From: Dyella lipolytica
GTDB taxonomy: Bacteria; Pseudomonadota; Gammaproteobacteria; Xanthomonadales; Rhodanobacteraceae
Direction: 5' to 3'
NCBI RefSeq assembly: GCF_030160075.1
Contig: NZ_BSNQ01000009.1
Span: forward strand, 182,295 to 246,294
DNA: 64,000 nucleotides
Under the pieces are notes generated by a model. It was not told where the DNA came from. It did not search any database and saw nothing but the letters and a program-made list of their open reading frames with translations. Shown piece by piece: positions 46,997 through 55,975 of this stretch. Position 1 is the first letter of the stretch; every line of letters starts with the position of its first letter. The position numbers were made by a program, and so were the translations under genes.

Positions 46997-48280
46997 ATGA
47001 CCACTCATCCGCGCGAACCTCGTCTTGCCATCATCGGGCTCGGCTATGTCGGCCTACCGCTTGCGGCGGAATTCGGTCGATTGTTCGATACGCTCGGTTA
47101 CGACATCGATGTAGCACGCGTGGACGCTTTGCGGCGCGGTGCGGATGACAATCAGGAAACCTCGGCCGACGAACTGGTCGCTGCACAACATCTGCGCTTC
47201 ACCACAGACGTAGATGCATTACGGGATCGCAACGTGTTCATCATCACCGTGCCCACACCGGTGGACGAGCACAAACGCCCCGATTTCACGCCGTTGATCC
47301 GCGCCAGCCAGATGGTCGGCAGCGTGCTTCACAAGGATGACGTGGTGATCTACGAGTCCACCGTATATCCCGGCGCTACCGAGGAAATCTGCGTGCCCGA
47401 GTTGGAACGCGCATCGGGCTTGCGCTTCAATATCGATTTCACGGTGGGCTACAGCCCCGAACGCATCAATCCCGGCGATAGGCAACGTCGGCTCACGACT
47501 ATTCCGAAGATCACGTCCGGCTCCACACCGGAGACGGCGGATTTCGTCGATGCGTTGTACACACGCATCATCACCGCTGGCACGCACAAGGCACCGAGCC
47601 TGAAGGTGGCGGAGGCGGCGAAGGTGATCGAAAACACGCAGCGCGATGCCAACATCGCGCTGATCAACGAATTCGCGCTGATCTTCCATCGGCTCGGCAT
47701 CGACACGCAGGATGTGCTCGCCGCCGCCGGCACCAAATGGAACTTCCTGCCGTTCAGGCCTGGCCTGGTCGGTGGACATTGCATCGGCGTCGATCCGTAC
47801 TACCTCATCCAGAAGGCGCAATCGACCGGTTACTACCCGGACATTCTGCTTGCCTGCCGCCGCATCAACGATGCGATGGGTCAGCATGTGGCGAGCGAAG
47901 TGATCAAGCTGATGGTGGGACAAGGTCACGCAATTCGTGGCTGCCGTGTGCTGGTGCTGGGCCTGACCTTCAAGGAAAACTGCCCCGACCTGCGCAATAC
48001 GCGCGTTGTCGATCTTGTACGCGAACTGGAAAGCTACGGCGCATCGGTCGACGTGCACGATCCATGGGCCGATGCAGACGAGGCGCACAAGAGCTACGGT
48101 TTGACGTTGCTGCCCAACGTCGAGGCGAATGGCAGTTATGCCGCCGTCGTACTCGCGGTCGCGCACGAACAATTCAATCATGGCGGCAGTTACGACACGC
48201 GTGCATTCGCCATGCCTAACGGCGTCGTGTACGACATCAAGGGCGTGCTGCCGAAAGAGCAAGTCCACGGTCGTCTTTAA
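46997..48280 (+). CDS. tviB: UDP-N-acetylhexosamine dehydrogenase (TviB/WbpO-like)
   Basis: A 427-residue nucleotide-sugar 6-dehydrogenase that makes UDP-hexuronic acids from UDP-GlcNAc/GalNAc-type sugars for surface polysaccharide. The NAD-binding LAIIGLGYVGLPLAAEFG, ESTVYPGATEEICVPELE, YSPERINPGD and the catalytic cysteine in LVGGHCIGVDPYYL are clear. C-terminal VLGLTFKENCPDLRNTRVVDLV matches the TviB/WbpO rather than the Ugd group. No other polysaccharide genes are adjacent, so it appears to stand alone. Confidence 0.88.
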   Translation: MTTHPREPRLAIIGLGYVGLPLAAEFGRLFDTLGYDIDVARVDALRRGADDNQETSADELVAAQHLRFTTDVDALRDRNVFIITVPTPVDEHKRPDFTPLIRASQMVGSVLHKDDVVIYESTVYPGATEEICVPELERASGLRFNIDFTVGYSPERINPGDRQRRLTTIPKITSGSTPETADFVDALYTRIITAGTHKAPSLKVAEAAKVIENTQRDANIALINEFALIFHRLGIDTQDVLAAAGTKWNFLPFRPGLVGGHCIGVDPYYLIQKAQSTGYYPDILLACRRINDAMGQHVASEVIKLMVGQGHAIRGCRVLVLGLTFKENCPDLRNTRVVDLVRELESYGASVDVHDPWADADEAHKSYGLTLLPNVEANGSYAAVVLAVAHEQFNHGGSYDTRAFAMPNGVVYDIKGVLPKEQVHGRL

Positions 48281-48282
48281 GA

Positions 48283-48300
48283 CTTCTCCTGAAGGAGAAG
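48283..48300. terminator. Short hairpin between the dehydrogenase and the Rieske gene
   Basis: CTTCTCC and GGAGAAG pair around TGAA in the 33-base gap between convergent genes. No U-tract. Confidence 0.35.
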
Positions 48301-48313
48301 GAAAAGAGGCGAA

Positions 48314-48658
48314 TCAGATATCGAGCAGCACGTCGCCGTGTTCGACGCGCACGGGCACGGTGCGCAGGCTTTCACCACGACACGGACCGCCGTTGCATTC
48401 GCCGTTGTCGATGTTGAAGGACGCGCCATGCGCCGCACAAACCAGCATGCCGCGCGAGATCAGGAATTTGCCCGGCGCCCAATCCAGGCGACGACCGGCA
48501 TGTGGACAGATGTTCAGCCATGCATTCACGCGCTCGCCCTGGCGTAGCAGGATCACGCTTTCCTCGCCATAAGGCAGCGTCACATCCAGCGCCATCGCTT
48601 CGCCGTCATGCATTTCGTCGAGCCGACATAAACGGCGGGGAGCGGTTGCTGTATCCAT
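48314..48658 (-). CDS. Rieske [2Fe-2S] ferredoxin-like protein
   Basis: A 114-residue soluble Rieske protein. The cluster ligands are the C-x-H of NICPHAGRRLD and the C-x-x-H of LVCAAHGASF. It resembles the small ferredoxin components of dioxygenases and nitrite-reductase small subunits. A GTG two codons upstream is possible, but GAGG is best spaced for this ATG. No oxygenase gene is nearby, so its redox partner is unknown. Confidence 0.87.
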   Translation of the reverse strand: MDTATAPRRLCRLDEMHDGEAMALDVTLPYGEESVILLRQGERVNAWLNICPHAGRRLDWAPGKFLISRGMLVCAAHGASFNIDNGECNGGPCRGESLRTVPVRVEHGDVLLDI

Positions 48659-48734
48659 CGGCACTTGCCTCGCGGGCCCGAAGGCCTCATTGTTTCACGC
48701 GTAAGTCATTGATTTTAACACACGGATTTTTAAC

Positions 48735-49001
48735 ATGCGCATCGTACTTCCGCTGATGCATCGCCGCCGCCATCCGCTCGCCCAGGCGCTTTCCCTGGTG
48801 TTGGGTTTGTTCGTCATCGCCATTTTGATGGTGTTCGGGCTGGTCGTTGCCGGTGTGCTGATGGTCGGCGGTGCGCTGTGGCTGGTGTGGCGGCAGTGGA
48901 AGCGCGCCCATCTCACGAGCCCTTCGCGCAAGACGAGTCAACCCGACGTGCTGGAAGGCGAATACGTCGTTATCCGCAGTTCCCGTCCGGTCGCCCATTA
49001 A
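48735..49001 (+). CDS. Small membrane protein of unknown function
   Basis: An 88-residue protein with a basic N-terminus (MHRRRH), a long hydrophobic stretch of about 35 residues (one long or two short helices), and a polar C-terminus ending EGEYVVIRSSRPVAH. No family recognised. It diverges from the Rieske gene across 76 bases. Codon choice and a proper reading frame from a sensible ATG support a real gene. Confidence 0.6.
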   Translation: MRIVLPLMHRRRHPLAQALSLVLGLFVIAILMVFGLVVAGVLMVGGALWLVWRQWKRAHLTSPSRKTSQPDVLEGEYVVIRSSRPVAH

Positions 49002-49070
49002 GCGCAAGATCCGGATGGTTAACGGACCCTACCGATCCTAAGCTGAAGGCATTCGCTATCGGATGCCGCC

Positions 49071-49961
49071 ATGTCTGATCTATCCGCCAACCTCGATCAT
49101 TCGCTGGAACGCGTCCGCGCGCTGATCGAACGCGCCGACGAAGCCCCCACCCTGGATGCCCTGGCCGACGTCGTGCGGCTCAGCCCTAGCCATCTGCAAC
49201 GTGCGTTTCGCCGCCGCTATGGCATGAGCCCGGCCGAATACCATCGCGCCCGCCGTTTTGGCCAACTGAAAACGGCGTTGCGCAAAGGCGCCGCTGTGAG
49301 CGACGCCGTCTACGACGCAGGCTTCGGTTCCGGCAGCCGCGTATACGAACACAGCGATCGCCTGCTTGGCATGACACCCGCCAGTTACCGCGCAGGCGGT
49401 GCCGGTGCCAGCATTCGCTACACCACGACCGATACACCGCTGGGCCGTCTGCTGGTGGCCGCGACCACGCGCGGCATCTGCTCGGTGACGCTGGGCGCGG
49501 ACGATGCCGAGTTGGAGACACGACTCGCCAACGAGTTCCCCAAAGCCACGCGCGAACGCGTGGATGCGGGCCGGGAGGAATGGCTCGACGCAGTGATTGC
49601 GCGCATCGCCAGCGAATTAGGTTGGAGCGATGCTGAAGCTCCCGCATTGCCACCGATCGACGTGGCCGCTACCGCCTTCCAATGGCGCGTGTGGCAAGCG
49701 CTCACGCGGATTCCTGCCGGCGAAACGCGCAGCTATAGCGAAGTGGCAGCCGAATTGGGCAGCCCGAAAGCGGCGCGGGCGATCGGGAATGCCTGTGGCA
49801 GCAACCGGCTGGCGCTGATCGTGCCCTGCCATCGCGTAGTACGTGAAGATGGCTCGCCCGGGGGCTGGCGCTGGGGGGTGGAGCGCAAGCGCGAACTGCT
49901 TGCCCGCGAGCATGGGCAGCTTGTCGATCCGCCACGGCAAGTCCGCGCAGCGCGCGCATGA
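49071..49961 (+). CDS. Ada-like AraC regulator fused to O6-methylguanine-DNA methyltransferase, without the Ada N-domain
   Basis: A 296-residue protein. The AraC-type helix-turn-helix (about 10-105) with LADVVRLSPSHLQRAFRRRYGMSPAEYHRARR is followed by an alkyltransferase domain (about 115-290) with the acceptor cysteine in IVPCHRVVREDG and the FQWRVWQALTRIPAGETRSYSEVA motif. The N-terminal zinc domain of E. coli Ada, which senses methylphosphotriesters, is absent, and the gene begins directly with the HTH. It would repair O6-alkylguanine and may regulate DNA-repair genes by other means. Confidence 0.9.
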   Translation: MSDLSANLDHSLERVRALIERADEAPTLDALADVVRLSPSHLQRAFRRRYGMSPAEYHRARRFGQLKTALRKGAAVSDAVYDAGFGSGSRVYEHSDRLLGMTPASYRAGGAGASIRYTTTDTPLGRLLVAATTRGICSVTLGADDAELETRLANEFPKATRERVDAGREEWLDAVIARIASELGWSDAEAPALPPIDVAATAFQWRVWQALTRIPAGETRSYSEVAAELGSPKAARAIGNACGSNRLALIVPCHRVVREDGSPGGWRWGVERKRELLAREHGQLVDPPRQVRAARA

Positions 49962-49968
49962 GCCATTC

Positions 49969-49992
49969 TGCTGGCGACCATCGCCGCCAGCA
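49969..49992 (+). terminator. Hairpin after the Ada-like gene
   Basis: TGCTGGCG and CGCCAGCA form a perfect 8-bp stem with an eight-base loop, starting eight bases after the stop and followed by CTATCTT. Confidence 0.45.
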
Positions 49993-50143
49993 CTATCTTG
50001 ACGGCGCCTCAAACCTGTCTTGCAAAAGACTCGCTACTGCATGCAGCCGCCCTCATCTATGTTGCATATACCCGTAGACTATGCCGCGTCTCCTCATGCG
50101 ACACACTGTCAATCATTGAGCCGTTATGTCGACGCAGGTCGGG

Positions 50144-51100
50144 ATGACGAGCCATTCCGCCCAAACCGTCATTGGCTTCTTCATGACCGATTCGTCCGCC
50201 ACGCCTGTTGCAACGTTGCCACCCCCCATAGCGAACACGCGCGTGTTTATTCCGCTCAGCCTGTTCGCGCTGTACATCATCTGGGGCTCGACCTATCTCG
50301 GCATTCGCTTTGCGCTGGAAAGCTATCCGCCGTTCTTGCTTGCGGGTATGCGCTTCCTGTGCGCCGGCGTGCTGTTGTTCGGCTATTTGTGTTTACGCGG
50401 CACACCACTGCCGACGCGGCTGCAGTGGCGCAACGCCGCGTTCACCGGCATCTTGCTGCTGGGCTTCGGCAACGGACTGGTGTGCTTTGCCGAGCAGCAC
50501 GTGAGTTCGGGTATCTCAGCGGTTGCAGTGGCCAGCGTACCGTTGTTTGCCGCGTTGTTTTCCGGTTTGTACGGCGCATGGCCGAATCGACGTGAAAACA
50601 TAGGACTGGTGATCGGCTTCATCGGCGTGATCGTGCTTAACCTCGGCAGCAATCTGTCCGGCTCGCGATTGGGTGCGGCGGCCTTGCTGATGGCTTCGTG
50701 TTGTTGGGCCTTCGGCTCGATATGGAGCAAACACCAGGACATGCCTGCCGGTCCAATGAACACTGCCGCGCAGATGCTCTGCGCTGGCATCGCACTGCTT
50801 GTCGTCGGCTTCGGCGGCGGTGAACAGCTGCCGGTGCATCCGACCCTGCGCGCTACGCTGGCCATCGGTTATCTCGTCGTGTTCGGTTCGCTTATTGCGT
50901 TCAGTGCTTACCTTTATGTGCTGAAGCATGCACGCCCGGTACTGGCGACCAGCTATGCCTATGTGAATCCGTCCGTGGCAGTGCTGTTCGGCGTGTTGCT
51001 CGCGGGCGAACATGTCGGGCCATTCGATCTCACCGGCATGGCGATCATTGTGCTTGGCGTGATCACCATCACTGTAGTGCGGCAGCGGCAGACGCGCTAA
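50144..51100 (+). CDS. yedA: EamA-family exporter (YedA-like)
   Basis: About 318 residues with ten helices in two EamA repeats. The segment FALYIIWGSTYLGIRFALESYPP and the later LATSYAYVNPSVAVLFGVLLAGE match YedA of E. coli closely. The start is uncertain: 50126, 50144 (AGG-TCGGG upstream) and 50183 are in frame. It is a drug/metabolite transporter of unknown substrate. Convergent with the ABC operon. Confidence 0.88.
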   Translation: MTSHSAQTVIGFFMTDSSATPVATLPPPIANTRVFIPLSLFALYIIWGSTYLGIRFALESYPPFLLAGMRFLCAGVLLFGYLCLRGTPLPTRLQWRNAAFTGILLLGFGNGLVCFAEQHVSSGISAVAVASVPLFAALFSGLYGAWPNRRENIGLVIGFIGVIVLNLGSNLSGSRLGAAALLMASCCWAFGSIWSKHQDMPAGPMNTAAQMLCAGIALLVVGFGGGEQLPVHPTLRATLAIGYLVVFGSLIAFSAYLYVLKHARPVLATSYAYVNPSVAVLFGVLLAGEHVGPFDLTGMAIIVLGVITITVVRQRQTR

Positions 51101-51131
51101 GAAACGGTAGCCTTATCTGATCCATAAGAAA

Positions 51132-51161
51132 CAGGAGCGCAAGCGAATGCCTGCGCTCCTG
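51132..51161 (-). terminator. Terminator of the ABC efflux operon
   Basis: CAGGAGCGCA and TGCGCTCCTG form a perfect 10-bp stem with a 10-base loop. On the minus strand it is followed by TTTCTTATGG, fitting termination of the efflux operon; it also separates the convergent yedA-like gene. Confidence 0.65.
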
Positions 51162-51169
51162 CCAACGCA

Positions 51170-52486
51170 TTACAGCTCACGCAACGCCGTCGTAACCGGC
51201 AATCGCGCGGCTCGCACGGCGGGGAACAATCCGCCGACGAAACCGATGGCAAGTGCCCACTTCAAACCTTCCCACAGCAGCTCTGGCGTCACTTTGAAGG
51301 TAAACGCGAGCTGCCCGGTGGAGCCGGTTGCCAAAGTGGAAGCCGTCCAGCCATTGAAGATGAGCCAAGCCAGCAAGCCGCCGACGAGCCCGCCAAGCAG
51401 GGCCAGCAGCATGGTTTCCAACATCACGGCCACCACGACCGGTACACCGCGAAAACCGATCGCGCGCAATGTGGCAATTTCCCGAGCGCGTGCAGCGACG
51501 GCTGCGAACATCGTGTTGAGCGCACCGAAGATGGCACCGATCGCCATGATCGAACCCACGGTGATGCCCATGATGCGCATCACCTTGCTCATCCCTTCGG
51601 ATTGCTTGCTGAAGTAGTTGAGCGTGGTGTCCACATCCACTTGCAGACGCGGATCGCCAGTCAGCGCGGCCTTGAACGCATCCATGGCTTTGGCGTCGGT
51701 GAGCTTGGCAAACACCGAAGTACGGCTGCTGCCGCGACGATAGGTTTCCGCCACGACGCCTGCATCGCCCCAAATTTCCGAGTCGTACGCATCGCCGGAG
51801 GCAAACACACCAACTACGCTCCAGGTTTGCGTGCCGAGTTTTACTTCATGCCCTGGCTCCAGACCCACGAACTGCCGCTGCGCACCCTGCCCTACCACCA
51901 GCTCGCGCATGCCGGGTTTGAACGCGCGGCCCGCGATGATCTTGACGTTGGGGCGCAATGCCCACGCCTGATCGTCGACGCCGCGCACCTGCACGCTGCC
52001 TTCATCGCCCGGCGCACCACGTTTCACGGGCAGATTGGCCGCCACGACGATCTCACCCGATGCGATCGGCTTGCCCTGCTTATCGTGCGCGATGCCGGGC
52101 TCTTGCTCGATGACCAGGATGCTGTCGCGCGTCAGCACCGAACTGACCTCGCTGGCCGAACCGCCGCGCAACACGATCGCGGTATCGTCACTGCCGGTCT
52201 TACGCAGGGTTTCGCTATAGCCCTCGCCCATCGCCAACAGCGCCACCAACACACCCACTACGCCAGCGATGCCGATGACGACCACGGACGAGGAACCCAG
52301 GCGCTGCCTGAGGGTGCTGACGCCCACGCCGGTCACCGACGCGGCCTGCCGACCACGCCGGCTAAGTGCCATCCATACTGCGAACACCACTACCAGTACC
52401 AGCACTGCATACCATGGCAATTGCACCCACACGTACAGTGTGACGACCAGGATCGCCAACACGAGAAGATTGAAAAGAAAGGTCAT
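51170..52486 (-). CDS. ABC transporter permease, FtsX/MacB type (second)
   Basis: A 438-residue permease. Two N-terminal helices (about 1-45) precede a third membrane helix (VVVIGIAGVVGVLVALLAMG), a periplasmic domain of about 200 residues and three C-terminal helices with the FtsX motifs REIATLRAIGFR and GLFPAVRAARLPVTTALREL. AGGAG eight bases before the ATG fixes the start. It is the last gene of a four-gene efflux operon, 14 bases after the other permease. The extra N-terminal pair of helices is unusual. Confidence 0.88.
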   Translation of the reverse strand: MTFLFNLLVLAILVVTLYVWVQLPWYAVLVLVVVFAVWMALSRRGRQAASVTGVGVSTLRQRLGSSSVVVIGIAGVVGVLVALLAMGEGYSETLRKTGSDDTAIVLRGGSASEVSSVLTRDSILVIEQEPGIAHDKQGKPIASGEIVVAANLPVKRGAPGDEGSVQVRGVDDQAWALRPNVKIIAGRAFKPGMRELVVGQGAQRQFVGLEPGHEVKLGTQTWSVVGVFASGDAYDSEIWGDAGVVAETYRRGSSRTSVFAKLTDAKAMDAFKAALTGDPRLQVDVDTTLNYFSKQSEGMSKVMRIMGITVGSIMAIGAIFGALNTMFAAVAARAREIATLRAIGFRGVPVVVAVMLETMLLALLGGLVGGLLAWLIFNGWTASTLATGSTGQLAFTFKVTPELLWEGLKWALAIGFVGGLFPAVRAARLPVTTALREL

Positions 52487-52500
52487 GATCTCGACTCCTG

Positions 52501-53670
52501 TCACCGGCCAGCCAGCGCATCGACAATGTTCAGGCGCATGGCCCGCCATGCGGGAATAGCACCTACCACCACACCTATCGCCAGCATCAACACGATGCCC
52601 AGCAACCAGCTGTTCGCGCCTACCGTGGGCAGATTCAGCATGCCGCCGCTGTTGGCGCTGACGCCGGGAATCAACACCGTCGCCAAACCGATACCGATCA
52701 CGCCACCCAGCAACACAAGCAGCACGGATTCGGCCAATACCATCGCCAGCACACCACGATCGGAAAAGCCCAGCGTTTTCAGCACGGCCAATTCCGATGT
52801 GCGTTCGCGTACCGCCTGCATCATCGTGTTGCCCGTCAACAGCAGCAACGTGAAGAACACTGCGCCCATGATCGAACCGACGATCAGGCCGATATCGGCC
52901 AACTGCTTCATCCAGGACGCTGTCGCTGCCGCTTCGGTCTGCGTGCGGGTTTCATGGTCGGAATTGGCCGATACGGCATCGATGGCCCTCGCCACCTGGT
53001 CCGCCTGATTCACGTCGTTGACGCGCGTGACGTACCAGCCCACCTGGCCATTGTTGTAGCCCTTCAATACGGCATCGTCGAAATACTTCCAGTGCATCAG
53101 GATGATCTGGCCGTAAAAACTCACACTCTGTTCCATGGGATGCAGAACCCCAACGATGTTGAACGTCCAGTTCTTGCTGCCGTTCTGCTGCGGAAAGATG
53201 TTCGATTGCAGCGGAATCTGGTCGCCGATTTTCCAGTGGTATTTCTCCATCAGCTTTTCGCCGACCAGGATGCCGGTGCGCGTGTTCGAGAACGCTTTGC
53301 GCGCGTCGTCGCTAACCGCCACCTCTGGATACTGGTCGATGTAGCTATCGCTAACGGCGAAGGTGAACACCTGATTGTGCGGATCCTGATACGCCCCGCC
53401 GAACCAGTTGGCATAGGCCACCGATTTGACGCCGGGCACAGTGGCGATCTTCTCGCCCAAGCCCTGCGGCAAGGTATCGATAAACGACAACTTGGAGCCC
53501 GTCTGCAAACGTTGCGCGCCGTTGGCGCTTTTGCCCGCCTGATCGAACGACATGCGCACTGCGTCAAGCATGCCGAATAGCAGAAATGCCGCCGCGATCG
53601 ATACCAGCGTGAGCAGCGTGCGGGTCTTGCGCCGAAACAGCGCAGCCCAAATGAGATGGAAGTATTTCAT
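52501..53670 (-). CDS. ABC transporter permease, FtsX/MacB type (first)
   Basis: A 389-residue permease with one N-terminal helix, a MacB periplasmic core domain (about 45-270) and three C-terminal helices containing RTSELAVLKTLGFSDRGVLAMVLAES and GAIPAWRAMRLNIVDALAG. GAGGAGA precedes the ATG. With the second permease it forms a heterodimer powered by the adjacent ATPase, differing from the single-chain MacB in which ATPase and permease are fused. Confidence 0.89.
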   Translation of the reverse strand: MKYFHLIWAALFRRKTRTLLTLVSIAAAFLLFGMLDAVRMSFDQAGKSANGAQRLQTGSKLSFIDTLPQGLGEKIATVPGVKSVAYANWFGGAYQDPHNQVFTFAVSDSYIDQYPEVAVSDDARKAFSNTRTGILVGEKLMEKYHWKIGDQIPLQSNIFPQQNGSKNWTFNIVGVLHPMEQSVSFYGQIILMHWKYFDDAVLKGYNNGQVGWYVTRVNDVNQADQVARAIDAVSANSDHETRTQTEAAATASWMKQLADIGLIVGSIMGAVFFTLLLLTGNTMMQAVRERTSELAVLKTLGFSDRGVLAMVLAESVLLVLLGGVIGIGLATVLIPGVSANSGGMLNLPTVGANSWLLGIVLMLAIGVVVGAIPAWRAMRLNIVDALAGR

Positions 53671-53680
53671 CACCGTCTCC

Positions 53681-54367
53681 TCAGGCGATCGCCTGTTCGA
53701 CCAGAGTGCCCTTGTCCAGATGCAGCGTGTGGTTGGCGTACTCGGCAGCCTTCGGATCATGCGTGACCATCACGATGGTCTTGCCATGCTCGCGATTGAG
53801 CTGACGCAGCAGTCCCAGCACTTCTTCGGCCGATTGACGATCCAGGTCACCGGTCGGCTCGTCGCACACCAGCAAGTTGGGATCTGAAACGATGGCGCGC
53901 GCGATCGCCACGCGTTGCTGCTGACCACCGGAGAGTTCGGTCGGCTTGTGCGACGCGCGGTCGGCCAATCCAACCAGCTGCAATGCAATGGATGCATTCT
54001 TGCGACGCTGCGAACCGGACAACTTGGTCAGAAGCAGCGGCAGCTCGACATTTTTCTGTGCGCTCAACATCGGCATCAGATTGTAGAACTGGAACACGAA
54101 GCCCACGTTCGATGCGCGCCAGCGCGCCAAGGCACCCGCGCCGAATTGATCGATGCGTTGTCCGGCAACCGTGATGCTTCCGCCTGTAGGCGTATCGAGG
54201 CCACCGACAAGATTCAACAAGGTCGTTTTGCCCGAACCAGAAGGTCCCATCAGCGCAAGGAAATCACCTTCGGCAATGTCGAGATTGATGTGATGCAGTA
54301 CTTCGACTTTTTGTTTACCGCGCTCGTAGACTTTGGAAAGATCGCGGATCTCAATCAACGTACCCAT
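53681..54367 (-). CDS. ABC transporter ATPase, MacB/LolD type
   Basis: A 228-residue ATPase. Walker A GPSGSGKTT (about residue 44), Q-loop FQFYNLMPMLSAQKN, signature LSGGQQQRVAIARA and Walker B LLVCDEPTGDLD are intact. It is typical of the MacB/LolD family. GGAGG lies about eight bases before the ATG. It lies between the adaptor gene and the two permeases. Confidence 0.92.
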   Translation of the reverse strand: MGTLIEIRDLSKVYERGKQKVEVLHHINLDIAEGDFLALMGPSGSGKTTLLNLVGGLDTPTGGSITVAGQRIDQFGAGALARWRASNVGFVFQFYNLMPMLSAQKNVELPLLLTKLSGSQRRKNASIALQLVGLADRASHKPTELSGGQQQRVAIARAIVSDPNLLVCDEPTGDLDRQSAEEVLGLLRQLNREHGKTIVMVTHDPKAAEYANHTLHLDKGTLVEQAIA

Positions 54368-54438
54368 AGCTACAGCCTCCAGAGTGGAACCAAATAAGGG
54401 CCGGCGCATCAGCAGCGCGAGCCGGTTTTCTGTCGTGG

Positions 54439-55674
54439 TTACTGGGTTTGTACGCTTACGTCCGAACCGTCATGCAAGTCTTCCGGTGGCGACACCACCA
54501 CGTTATCCCCAGCGTTGACTGACGCGGGGATCAGACGCAGATCGCCAAAATCCTGCGCCGCGGGCTGCACCGACTGGCGATGAGCCTTGCCATCCGTAAC
54601 GATGAAAACGCTGTCGCCGCCGTCACGTTTGACTATGGCCTTGGCCGGCACCAAAACGCCCTTCGTTGCTCGCGCGGCGGCGACAGGCTTCGCTTCCAGA
54701 AACGAGACGCGAACACCCATGTCAGGCACAATGCGCGCATCTTTTTGTTCCATCGCCACACGCACTTTTACCGTGGCCTTGCCGCGATCGGCAGCCGGTA
54801 CGATCGCGATGACATGTGCGGGGATCTTCCAGTCCGGATAGGCATCGAGCACTGCTTCGGCCGGCATGCTTGGCGTGACCCGCCCGATATAGGCTTCGTT
54901 GACGTCCACGTCGACTTCCAGCGAATCCATGTCCACGATGGTGCCGATACCGGTGCGCGTGAAGCCACCGCCTGCCGAGAACGGCGAGATGATTTCGCCG
55001 ACCTGCGCATCCTTGGTGGTAATCACGCCATCGAACGGTGCGTGTACAACGCAATAGTCGAAGTTCACTTGCGCTTCGACTACTTGGGCATCAGAAGCTA
55101 CGGCCTGCTTTTGTTGCGACGCCAGTTGGGCGCGAGTGCCATCGGCCAGCGTGTGTGCCTGTTCGGCGGTCTGTTTCGATACCAAACCTTGCTTGGCTAG
55201 TGCATCGTCACGCGCCGCATCACGCAGATTCTGAGTCAGCTGCGACTGGTATTGATTCACCAGCGCATGAGCCGCCTTGGCCTGCGCCACAGCGGTATCG
55301 AGCGCGGCCTTGTATTCGCTGTCATCCAGCTTTGCCAGCACCTGGCCCTTCTTGACGTGATCGCCCTCTTCGATCAGTACGGCGGTCAGCGTGCCGGTGA
55401 GCTGGGCTGAGACGGTTGCCTGGCGGCGCGCCGTGACATAGCCCGTCGCCTGTAAGACGGCGCCGGCGCCGGGATCATTCGCTGCTGGCACGGCCGCGAC
55501 GGTATGCACCGGTACGGCACGGTGGCCTAGCAGCCACCAGCTGCCGGCGCCGATCGCCAGCAAAATCATTACCGTTGCTCCGACGATCCACGGCCAGCGA
55601 CTGGGACCGTGGCCGTGGTCCTCGCGCTGATGGCGTTCGATACGTAGTTCCTTCAGAAGATCGGTATTGCTCAC
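54439..55674 (-). CDS. Periplasmic adaptor (HlyD/MacA-like membrane fusion protein)
   Basis: A 411-residue adaptor. It is anchored by one N-terminal helix (about 30-50) and has lipoyl halves near ATVSAQLTGTLTAVLIEEGDHVKKGQVLAKLDD and VVHAPFDGVITTKDAQVGEIISP, a coiled hairpin between them (about 115-190) rich in Ala and Gln, and beta-barrel and membrane-proximal domains. GTG start with GGAG seven bases upstream. First gene of the adaptor-ATPase-permease-permease operon; the outer-membrane partner is not in the window. Confidence 0.88.
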   Translation of the reverse strand: MSNTDLLKELRIERHQREDHGHGPSRWPWIVGATVMILLAIGAGSWWLLGHRAVPVHTVAAVPAANDPGAGAVLQATGYVTARRQATVSAQLTGTLTAVLIEEGDHVKKGQVLAKLDDSEYKAALDTAVAQAKAAHALVNQYQSQLTQNLRDAARDDALAKQGLVSKQTAEQAHTLADGTRAQLASQQKQAVASDAQVVEAQVNFDYCVVHAPFDGVITTKDAQVGEIISPFSAGGGFTRTGIGTIVDMDSLEVDVDVNEAYIGRVTPSMPAEAVLDAYPDWKIPAHVIAIVPAADRGKATVKVRVAMEQKDARIVPDMGVRVSFLEAKPVAAARATKGVLVPAKAIVKRDGGDSVFIVTDGKAHRQSVQPAAQDFGDLRLIPASVNAGDNVVVSPPEDLHDGSDVSVQTQ

Positions 55675-55975
55675 CCGTATGCTCCATGGTCCCTGTAGTG
55701 GCGCAAGATAGTAGGTTGCCCATGCGGCTACCACGTGCGCCCATCAACCGTTATCGATGACAGCTGTCATGTCTTATGACGTATGAATGGGGGGCGGATC
55801 GACAACATGTACGAATCATTGCTGCCGTGCAATGCAATTGGCACTGTCGCCACATGCGATCGCGACTTGGCTTGCGCGTGGCTGACCTTTGACGCGCACC
55901 CTTTCTGCAGTCCGCCGCCATACCGATCACGGCTACTGCTTCTGCGGAAAAGAGCATAGCTGCTAACCTTGACCG
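55675..55975. other. Gene-free 301-base divergent promoter region
   Basis: No convincing coding sequence. It holds the promoters of the efflux operon (minus) and the FAH-family gene (plus). TACTAT on the minus strand (plus 55708-55713) is a possible -10 box 34 bases before the adaptor start. A palindrome cluster lies at 55757-55780. Confidence 0.5.
55757..55780. promoter_or_regulatory. Candidate operator: cluster of ATGAC/GTCAT half-sites
   Basis: ATGACAGCTGTCAT is a perfect 14-bp palindrome (55757-55770). It overlaps a second inverted pair, GTCAT-N5-ATGAC (55766-55780). Three half-sites in alternating orientation are thus packed into 24 bases, 83 bases upstream of the adaptor start. This is a plausible regulator-binding site for the efflux operon or the divergent FAH gene. 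Confidence 0.5.

Noticed and set aside
46997-48280. Capsule or O-antigen biosynthesis cluster
   Set aside because: Only one nucleotide-sugar dehydrogenase is present; no polymerase, flippase or other glycan genes surround it.
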